DNA from: HGM11416 sp045596285
GTDB taxonomy: Bacteria; Bacillota; Clostridia; Christensenellales; Borkfalkiaceae
Reading direction: 5' to 3'
NCBI GenBank assembly: GCA_045596285.1
Contig: JAZOCA010000160.1
Coordinates: 1-22,230 of the forward strand
Length of the DNA stretch: 22,230 nt
A program made the position numbers and the translations under genes. Under the pieces are notes generated by a model. The model did no database searches. It saw only the letters and a list, made by a program, of their open reading frames with translations, and was not told the DNA's origin. This document shows positions 14,796-20,632 of this stretch, in pieces. Position 1 is the first letter of the stretch, and each line of letters begins with the position of its first letter.

Positions 14796-16503
14796 CAGTT
14801 TCACCCAAACAGTCTAAAATAATGGTTACCGAAAGTCCGCCCAACTCACTGCGTTCAAGTTTAAAACGCTGTTTATCGCCTGCATATCGGTTTAATCGCC
14901 TTGAAACATTTATTAATCCCGTAACCACACCGCTAGTTTCGCAAATATTATGCTTTATACTCTCTAACATGTCGTTATCAATAGCCCCGTTATCTTCAAT
15001 AACTATTTCAAAAACGTCTTCAACTTGCCTATAATCAATTTTTAACACGCCACCGCTTTCTATGTTTGAAAAAACGTATTTATATGCGTTTTCAACGATG
15101 GGTTGTAAGCAGAGTTTAGGTATTTTTAGGTTATAGTATTCAGCGGTTAGCGGTTTGCATTCCACTTTTACCCTATCGCCAAACCGAACTTGCTGAACGG
15201 AAACGTAGTCAAGCATATTTTCAAATTCTTCTTGCAAACTAACTATTGATTCGGAAGTTCTGGTAACGTATAAAAACAGTTTTGAAAGTTTGCCGGTCAT
15301 AAGTTCAACGCTTTCAAGATCGCCCATTTTGCAAAGATTTCTTATGTTAGCAAAACAGTTATATAAAAAGTGGGGATTTATTTGCGCTTGCAACGCCTTA
15401 AATTCACTTTCGGTTCGCATAACTTGTTGACGGTAGTTTTCTTCGACGTAACCGTTTATTGCGCCTACCATTGAATTAAATCCATCGTATAAATTTTGAA
15501 AGTCGGTACCGATTTTTTCGTTTATAATCATGCTAAAATCACCTTTTCCCACCTGTTCCATTGCTTTAAGCATTATTCTTATGGGACGGTTAAAATAGGT
15601 ATTAAACACAATTACCGAAATAAACGACGCTAAAAGCAGTAACACGAAAGCACAAACGAAAAATAACATGTATAGGTTTAGCCCATCAATTTTATTAGTG
15701 TCTATTTCAACGTACAACGGCAATACGTTTGCTATTTTTGTGCAATATATTATTTTTTCACCGTGAAGTTCAGGCGTTTCGTTAACTTGTATTAAGTTAC
15801 TTTCAAAATGAATATTTTCTTCGGTTGTGCAAACTACGCACAACTGATTTTGAACTTCAACCATGTATAAATCGGCAAGCGGAATTGCCGAAAGTTTTAA
15901 ACTTTTTATAAGATACTCGGTATCTAGAATAAATGCCGCTATGCAATTATCTACTTTTGAAAGAGATATCGATAGCAAAATGTTTCCATTTAAATTTTTT
16001 AGCGTGCCGGTATATTCCGCCGAAAACTCATGCGAACTTATTGCATTATCAAGTAGCGCTTTTTTATTTTCGTCACCAACGAAAGTGTACATTGTGTTGT
16101 AATATAATTCTTCGTTTAAAGGCGCAATCCAAACCGCTGCCGAATCCAAAATATCGTAGTAAGATACAATAGATAACATTTGTTCGGTAACCCCATTTAT
16201 TGCCGAAGTTCTTGCATAGTAATCCTGGGTAACTATATCGTAGTAATATGCCTTTAATCGCGTTATAGGCTCATTATTTAACAAAGTGTAACCAACTTTA
16301 GCAATATTTTTAAGATCGTCGCAAAGTCCGCCGATAAGGCTTTCGTAACCGTCTTGAACAATTTGTAACGATCTCTTGTTCGAGTTTTGCTTTGCTACGA
16401 AATAATTGCCTAATGCCGATATTAAAAACAGTAACAAAATTATACCTTCAATTACTATTAGTACGGCAATTGATTTTATTTTTTTTATTTTATACCACTT
16501 CAT
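14788..16503 (-). CDS. YesM-type sensor histidine kinase
   Basis: 571 residues. Membrane segments at about 11-33 and 277-300 enclose an extracellular sensor region of about 240 residues. A HAMP domain (about 300-352, PIRIMLKAMEQVGKGDF) follows. The His_kinase core has the phosphoacceptor H378 in LQAQINPHFLYN, an N-box PIVENAYKYVF and an ATPase segment with EDNGA and GLINVSRRLNRYAG. This is the LytS/YesM class of kinase. GGAG is 5 nt before the ATG. The gene is preceded by a leader of about 245 nt from the promoter in module B; I see no strong structure in that leader. It should phosphorylate the response regulator encoded by the overlapping next gene in reply to an extracellular sugar or to a loaded binding protein. 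Confidence 0.93.
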   Translation of the reverse strand: MKWYKIKKIKSIAVLIVIEGIILLLFLISALGNYFVAKQNSNKRSLQIVQDGYESLIGGLCDDLKNIAKVGYTLLNNEPITRLKAYYYDIVTQDYYARTSAINGVTEQMLSIVSYYDILDSAAVWIAPLNEELYYNTMYTFVGDENKKALLDNAISSHEFSAEYTGTLKNLNGNILLSISLSKVDNCIAAFILDTEYLIKSLKLSAIPLADLYMVEVQNQLCVVCTTEENIHFESNLIQVNETPELHGEKIIYCTKIANVLPLYVEIDTNKIDGLNLYMLFFVCAFVLLLLASFISVIVFNTYFNRPIRIMLKAMEQVGKGDFSMIINEKIGTDFQNLYDGFNSMVGAINGYVEENYRQQVMRTESEFKALQAQINPHFLYNCFANIRNLCKMGDLESVELMTGKLSKLFLYVTRTSESIVSLQEEFENMLDYVSVQQVRFGDRVKVECKPLTAEYYNLKIPKLCLQPIVENAYKYVFSNIESGGVLKIDYRQVEDVFEIVIEDNGAIDNDMLESIKHNICETSGVVTGLINVSRRLNRYAGDKQRFKLERSELGGLSVTIILDCLGETDV

Positions 16504-16748
16504 AAATACTCCGTTTTTTTGTTTTTTACAAAATTCCTTCTTTTATAAGTTAAATGTACCCTTTTATTTTTAGTTTTCAAAACTTATTTTAGTAAGTCAA
16601 AAGAATTGTCCTTAAGTAAATCCCGTTCGATTCAAAACTTATAATTTGTTCTTTTGCGTGATTTTACAGTTCTAAATATAAACAGCAACTAAAGTAATAG
16701 ATTTTAAAATAGTAATTAATTAGTTTGTTTTGGCAGTAAACCATAATT

Positions 16749-16907
16749 TACCACAGTATACCATAAATCTTTTAATAATTCAAGAATTATTAAGAGTTTT
16801 GCCCAAAATCCATTTTGCAAATAAATTTTAAAACAAACCCAAAAAACCTTTCATTTTACTCCAAAAAAACAAAAAAGTGCCGATATAGGTCGATTATTAA
16901 GCATTTT
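16749..16907 (-). repeat. Dispersed promoter/terminator module, copy B
   Basis: Closely matches copy C through the centre (GAGTTTTGCCCAAAATCCAT, ATAAATTTTAAAACAAACCC, CCTTTCATTTTACTCC) and copy A at both ends. The hairpin at the right end is damaged: the arm at 16896-16907 reads ATTAAGCATTTT instead of ATCAGCACTTT. There is no gene stop codon close by for it to serve. Confidence 0.75.
16755..16783 (-). promoter_or_regulatory. Promoter of the kinase/regulator operon with a palindrome over the -35 box
   Basis: On the minus strand: -35 TTGAAT (16778-16783), 17-nt spacer, -10 TATACT (16755-16760). The palindrome at 16772-16793 has 10-bp arms TTAATAATTC and GAATTATTAA around a 2-nt centre. Same layout as at 3091 and 20115. 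Confidence 0.75.
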
Positions 16908-17138
16908 GAGGAAAAAATTACTATTAAAAATTTTGTTTAATTAAGTGTAAAAAACTGGAAGTTGAGATAAAAATTATAAACTTTTCAAAAGGGGTTTGAA
17001 AATGACTTACAAAAAATTTTGAACGCGTTATAATGCGAATATAAAAACTAAAAACGATGTGTTCAAGACAATAAGATTTTTACAATTTTGCGTTTAAAAA
17101 GCCTTATTTTATCTGCAATTTTAACTGCTCAAAAAATT
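16908..17138. other. AT-rich intergenic stretch with a possible plus-strand promoter
   Basis: No convincing gene. A perfect TATAAT is at 17030-17035 on the plus strand, with only a weak -35 (CTTACA) 17 nt upstream. It could drive a short transcript through the small ORF at 17190 to the terminator at 17290-17319. Confidence 0.35.
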
Positions 17139-17183
17139 CAAAAAAAGCCCCCGCTTCACTCTCGCACAGAAATGAGGGGGCTT
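17139..17183 (-). terminator. GC-rich minus-strand terminator, probably of the SGNH hydrolase gene
   Basis: On the minus strand: arms AAGCCCCC (17176-17183) and GGGGGCTT (17145-17152), 23-nt loop, then a run of seven T. It lies about 200 bp past the stop of the SGNH gene, with only a weaker candidate in between. On the plus strand the same stem would cover the GGGGG that could serve as ribosome site for the ORF at 17190. Confidence 0.65.
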
Positions 17184-17189
17184 ATCGGT

Positions 17190-17273
17190 ATGGGTAACAA
17201 CCCCATGGTTGGCGCTACCGTTGCAGTTGCCGTTGCAGTTGCCGTTGCTGTTGAAAAAGCTTTTAAAGCATAA
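17190..17273 (+). CDS. Candidate 27-residue hydrophobic peptide
   Basis: An ATG at 17190, 9 nt after GAGGGGG, opens a frame encoding MGNNPMVGA, then T, then an alternating Val-Ala run, then VEKAFKA. A strong plus-strand terminator starts 16 nt past the stop. I know no family. The Val-Ala stretch comes from a hexanucleotide repeat and is rather short for a membrane helix. The GGGGG before the start would be paired in the hairpin at 17145-17183, so translation may be restrained. It could equally be a non-coding structured RNA. Possible identities (small toxin, secreted peptide, chance frame) cannot be told apart by eye. Confidence 0.3.
   Translation: MGNNPMVGATVAVAVAVAVAVEKAFKA
17220..17249 (+). 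repeat. Hexanucleotide repeat GTTGCN, five copies
   Basis: GTTGCA, GTTGCC, GTTGCA, GTTGCC, GTTGCT in a row, encoding Val-Ala pairs in the small plus-strand ORF. Copy-number change would lengthen or shorten the peptide without shifting the frame. Confidence 0.8.
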
Positions 17274-17289
17274 TAAATTTATAAATTAT

Positions 17290-17319
17290 AAGGCTTTTGG
17301 ATAGTCCAAAAGCCTTTTT
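17290..17319 (+). terminator. Plus-strand terminator with a 12-bp perfect stem
   Basis: Arms AAGGCTTTTGGA (17290-17301) and TCCAAAAGCCTT (17305-17316) around loop TAG, followed by a short T-run on the plus strand. On the minus strand the bases after the stem are not T-rich enough, so it appears to serve a plus-strand transcript. Confidence 0.7.
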
Positions 17320-17383
17320 ATGTATTATTTTAAAATACGCACTATACGTCAATTAACGGCATATAAGCGTATTTCATATTATA

Positions 17384-19867
17384 CTATTTGCGATTTTTAT
17401 TAATAATGTAAACAATGGAAATCATCGCCAACATACTTAAAAAACTCTCCATAGTTGTTTGTATTGACCCTAAGCAAGAGAACTCTCCCGTTCCTGCAAG
17501 GTCAGAACTGCTTATTTGATTGCCCCCGCTTGAACTTGTTTGACTGCTACTGTCGCTTGATGAACCGTCATCGTCTGAAATAAGCGGTAGTTCTTCCGTA
17601 ATATACTCTCCGCAATCACAAGTTGCGCGTTTTTCTCCCTTTTCGGTCTTGGTTGGCTCTTTAAAAACAACCCAATCGCCGTAAGAGTGACCGAACGCAG
17701 GAATAATTTCCTGTTGAATTAATATTTCATCACAAACAGCACAGTGCCTACCTTCAGCTAAACCGCTTTCAGTACAAGTGGGTGCAACTGCTTTATCTAC
17801 TACTTCAGTGTGTCCTAATGCATCAACTACTTGCTGCGCAACTAAAATCTCACCACAAACTTCGCAATGCGTGCCTTCTGTAAGACCAGTTCGTGTGCAA
17901 GTTGCTGATACTGCATTGTCGGTCACTTCGGTATGGCCTTTGGCTTTGACGACTTCCTGTGCTTTAAGAATTTCACCACAAACTAAGCAATGCTTGCCCT
18001 CAGTTTTACCGTCTGCGGTGCAAGTGGACGCAACAGCCTCTTCAATTACCTCAACGTGACCAACAGCATCAAGCAAATCTGCCACATAACTGTCACCGCA
18101 AGCGCAAGTATAAGTAGTAAAGCCTTGTTCAGTGCAAGTGGGCGCAGTGATAATGGGCTTGTAGTAATGAGTATGAGGCGCTTCCTCTCCACAACCAGCA
18201 CAGATACCGTTTTCGTAGGTGTGGTCGCGGTTGAGAATATATATCTCATTGTTTTCATTGCCATTCCACATGACTAGATTTACAGCTATAGCACCTTCAG
18301 GAACAGTTAGATAACCGTTGGCAGTATACTTCGCATAAGTTTCAGTGGGCGCCAGGGAACGAAATACGCCATCTGCATTAAACCAAGTCAAGCGAATGCC
18401 ATTACTGGACCCACCATTGGTGCCAGCCTGCTGGAAAGACGTTGCCCAAATCTGTTCTCCTACAATAACGGGAATAGTGATAGAATAAACACTGTTTCCG
18501 CTTATATTTCCCCAAGCACTGCCAGTGTAATAGATATTTTCCGGCACAAGGCTGGTCCAGAGATTTGTGTTGCAACACAGGTTTTCGGGAAGCTGCTGCA
18601 AGTGATCCTCGTAAATGGGCTTAACGCGACCTTGTGCTGTTATTACAAGATCTCCGGTAACGGCTTCAACAGTGATAACCCCATTGGTATAGGCTGTATC
18701 TGTAATATCCACATCGCCCATTGCGACGGATACAGTCACCGCCTCTCCAGTAATGGTTGCAACAAATGGCTTTCCGTGAGTCACGCCCTTGTAGTGTCCC
18801 AGCGAGCTTTCCGCACCCTTCAAATGATGTGTAACAGAGTGAACTATATTTTCGCTGGCTTCCATTTCTACATCATTCAGGAGTGTATCTAAAACAGCCT
18901 TAGTAATGTAGTCCATACCAAAGGTATCGGGATGGATTCCGTCAGGCAGATCAACAGTAGATATTCCACAATCTCGCAGATCGATACAGGTTACACCGTA
19001 ATGTGCGCAGATAGCAGCATAGACGGCATTGAACTGTTCTAATCTTGCATCTGTATAATATGTAGAAGTGTAGGTAGGCAACATAGCAATGATCTCTGCG
19101 TTGGGGTAATAGCGACGCATCCGCAAAATTGCCGCCACATAAGCATCGGCAGGACTGCTCCATTTTGTGGTAGTCAAATCAGCCTCTATGGGCGCAGACC
19201 CCGGGCTGAAACTACCTGGTTGCGAGTACCTAGCAATATCGTTGGTTCCACCGTAGAACAGAATCACATCCGGCGTACCATTGACGCCCAGATTCTGAAT
19301 TCTTGTCAGAGATGCCATTGCTGCTTTTTCGCCAACATCACCAGAATTACCAGTGATAATATTAGTGACTGTAGAACCTGCCCAGCTGTCATTGATACCG
19401 AGTTTTGCATCAAGAGCAACCAAAACCTGCATCCACCATGTCTCGTCTACCTCGGTAAATAAATTGCTTTGCGGATAACGGGCGCGATGCAATAGATTAA
19501 AACCGTCAGCTACTGGAATATACCCGGCAAAAGTGGAAATAGAGTCACCAAGGATAGAGATGACCTTACCCTTATAATTGACCAAATTCGGATGCTCCGT
19601 GCCGCAAGCGGTACAGATACCATTTTCATAGTTGTGGTCGCACTCGTTTACTTGAATATAGTAAACCGCGTTATTGCCGATGGTAGAATTATAGTCGGGA
19701 TTATTAGAGATTCCAGTATATGTAGACATACTGGCTCCCAAAATAGAAATTGTCTTGCCGTTCAACTCATTATTGACTGACCCCGTTTCCTCTGCCGCAA
19801 ACGCTATCATTGGTATCATGCCGCAAAGTAGCGCCAAAGTAAAAATCAAAGATAATATCTTTTTCAT
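17384..19867 (-). CDS. Secreted SGNH/GDSL hydrolase with Cys-rich repeats and possible LAGTG sorting tail
   Basis: 827 residues from the ATG at 19867 (the ATG two codons earlier touches the AAGAAGG site). After a signal peptide (to about AFA) comes a partial copy of the hydrolase start, ISILGASMSTYTG, and a CxxC segment. The true SGNH domain covers about 101-335 (numbering from the longer start): nucleophile S111 in ILGDSIST, block II Gly in SWAGS, N211 in GGTND, and D311/H314 in LPDGIHPD. Such enzymes are esterases or deacetylases, often on glycans. A beta domain (about 420-550) follows, then repeats of the HCxVCGEIL type with CxxC pairs (about 575-730), a Ser-rich linker, LAGTG (792-796), a hydrophobic stretch and KNRK. 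The middle of the gene is visibly richer in G+C than its ends and neighbours. No operon partners. Confidence 0.88.
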   Translation of the reverse strand: MKKILSLIFTLALLCGMIPMIAFAAEETGSVNNELNGKTISILGASMSTYTGISNNPDYNSTIGNNAVYYIQVNECDHNYENGICTACGTEHPNLVNYKGKVISILGDSISTFAGYIPVADGFNLLHRARYPQSNLFTEVDETWWMQVLVALDAKLGINDSWAGSTVTNIITGNSGDVGEKAAMASLTRIQNLGVNGTPDVILFYGGTNDIARYSQPGSFSPGSAPIEADLTTTKWSSPADAYVAAILRMRRYYPNAEIIAMLPTYTSTYYTDARLEQFNAVYAAICAHYGVTCIDLRDCGISTVDLPDGIHPDTFGMDYITKAVLDTLLNDVEMEASENIVHSVTHHLKGAESSLGHYKGVTHGKPFVATITGEAVTVSVAMGDVDITDTAYTNGVITVEAVTGDLVITAQGRVKPIYEDHLQQLPENLCCNTNLWTSLVPENIYYTGSAWGNISGNSVYSITIPVIVGEQIWATSFQQAGTNGGSSNGIRLTWFNADGVFRSLAPTETYAKYTANGYLTVPEGAIAVNLVMWNGNENNEIYILNRDHTYENGICAGCGEEAPHTHYYKPIITAPTCTEQGFTTYTCACGDSYVADLLDAVGHVEVIEEAVASTCTADGKTEGKHCLVCGEILKAQEVVKAKGHTEVTDNAVSATCTRTGLTEGTHCEVCGEILVAQQVVDALGHTEVVDKAVAPTCTESGLAEGRHCAVCDEILIQQEIIPAFGHSYGDWVVFKEPTKTEKGEKRATCDCGEYITEELPLISDDDGSSSDSSSQTSSSGGNQISSSDLAGTGEFSCLGSIQTTMESFLSMLAMISIVYIINKNRK

Positions 19868-19983
19868 AATCATCCTTCTTTCTTAATATTAAAAAGTGCA
19901 AACCGAAGTATGCGTACTGAAATACATAAACGCCAGTAGTCGCCAAACTAATCCTTCTGTAACGTAGCATATAAAACGCCTTA

Positions 19984-20034
19984 TTCTCACAAGATAAGGA
20001 ATTTGCATTTTTATCAAATTCAAACTTGTGAGAA
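19984..20034 (-). promoter_or_regulatory. Two-stage hairpin at the 5' end of the SGNH gene leader
   Basis: Outer arms TTCTCACAAG (19984-19993) and CTTGTGAGAA (20025-20034) pair over 10 bp. Inner arms GAATTTG (19999-20005) and CAAATTC (20015-20021) pair over 7 bp, with a 9-nt loop. There is no T-run, so it is not a terminator. It would form at the very start of an mRNA made from the promoter at 20044-20070 and could protect the mRNA or bind a regulator. Confidence 0.6.
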
Positions 20035-20043
20035 CGCAAAAAA

Positions 20044-20070
20044 AGTATAGTACTCCCTTATTTTTAACAA
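20044..20070 (-). promoter_or_regulatory. Second possible promoter of the SGNH gene, enclosed in an inverted repeat
   Basis: On the minus strand: -35 TTGTTA (20065-20070), 15-nt spacer (short), -10 TATACT (20044-20049). A perfect 9-bp inverted repeat AGAACGCAA (20031-20039) and TTGCGTTCT (20072-20080) brackets the promoter exactly, which suggests an operator. Confidence 0.5.
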
Positions 20071-20114
20071 GTTGCGTTCTATACGTAACAATATTTGATT
20101 GATTTTACAACTAC

Positions 20115-20143
20115 AGTATATCACAATCAATTTAATAATTCAA
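20115..20143 (-). promoter_or_regulatory. Module promoter upstream of the SGNH gene
   Basis: On the minus strand: -35 TTGAAT (20138-20143), 17-nt spacer, -10 TATACT (20115-20120). The palindrome at 20132-20153 overlaps the -35. The spacer sequence differs from copies A and B while its length and both boxes are kept, which argues for function. The leader to the SGNH ATG would be about 240 nt. Confidence 0.7.
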
Positions 20144-20221
20144 GAATTATTAAGAGTTTTGCCCAAAATCCATTTTCTAAATAAATTTTAAAACAAACCC
20201 AAAAGCCTTTCATTTTACTCC

Positions 20222-20259
20222 AAAAAAAAATGCCGATATAGGTCGATTATCAGCACTTT
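20222..20259 (-). terminator. Module terminator, copy C
   Basis: On the minus strand, AAAGTGCTGAT (20249-20259) pairs with ATCGGCATTTT over 11 bp, allowing U-G wobbles, and a run of T follows. No minus-strand gene ends just before it; the nearest, ending at 20633, has its own terminator. Confidence 0.6.
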
Positions 20260-20357
20260 CATATAAATATTAAATCACATAAAAAACAAACAAAAACAAC
20301 TAAAGTAAAAATAAATTAATTACACTCTAACATAAAAACCAAAGGAGCACCTAACAA

Positions 20358-20402
20358 ATGAAAAAACTTAAAATGGTAACAAATCAAAACAGCACCAATT
20401 GA
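20358..20402 (+). CDS. Candidate 14-residue peptide ORF (leader or remnant)
   Basis: AAAGGAG at 20341-20347 is 10 nt before an ATG that opens MKKLKMVTNQNSTN and a TGA. About 50 nt later comes a terminator. The layout resembles an attenuation leader or the two ends of a deleted gene. No plus-strand gene follows, so a leader would have nothing to control. Upstream promoter elements are unclear. Confidence 0.3.
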   Translation: MKKLKMVTNQNSTN

Positions 20403-20437
20403 GCAACAAAAGTCACGCTATAGCACGATTAACAACA

Positions 20438-20491
20438 GCTTTGATCAAAAAAACAAAGCCTTACTGAAACACGATTAGCAAGGCTTTTTTT
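20438..20491 (+). terminator. Plus-strand terminator with a competing upstream hairpin
   Basis: Arms AAAGCCTT (20455-20462) and AAGGCTTT (20480-20487) with a run of seven T make a standard terminator. The left arm can instead pair with an upstream GCTTTG (20438-20443) through CAAAGC (20454-20459), giving mutually exclusive stems. Confidence 0.7.
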
Positions 20492-20571
20492 ATTTTCGTA
20501 AGCGCGCATTTTATTGAGTTGCAATTTTTATTTACAAATTGTAAAATCCTTATTTTTTTCAAAATCCCCAT

Positions 20572-20624
20572 AAAAAAAATATACACATCATTTTTCGGTT
20601 TTTACCTATGATGTGTATATTTTT
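20572..20624 (-). terminator. Strong terminator after the leucine-rich-repeat lipoprotein gene
   Basis: 16-bp perfect arms at 20576-20591 and 20608-20623 (core ATACACATCAT with ATGATGTGTAT) around a 16-nt loop. Eight T follow on the minus strand. It starts about 9 nt past the stop codon. The plus strand also shows a T-run, so it may work both ways. Confidence 0.85.
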
Positions 20625-20632
20625 TGTGTTTT

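Larger units (their letters stand above)
20111..20265 (-). repeat. Dispersed promoter/terminator module, copy C
   Basis: Nearly identical to copy B from the palindrome through CCTTTCATTTTACTCC, and shares the intact CAGCACTTTCATATA end with copy A. Orientation is the same as in A and B. Confidence 0.75.

Noticed and set aside
17002..17022. A six-codon frame (MTYKKF) behind AAAAGGGG on the plus strand
   Set aside because: Too short to judge, and it lies upstream of the only TATAAT in the region.
17088..17189. A TTG-started longer form (61 residues) of the small plus-strand ORF
   Set aside because: It would read through the GC-rich terminator hairpin and has no ribosome site; the ATG at 17190 is better placed.
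17220..17249. The GTTGCN tandem repeat as a CRISPR array
   Set aside because: The unit is 6 bp with no spacers, and it lies within a reading frame.
19770..20039. An 89-residue minus-strand frame overlapping the start of the SGNH gene
   Set aside because: It starts at a TTG in the leader hairpin, has no ribosome site, and runs out of frame into a clear signal peptide.
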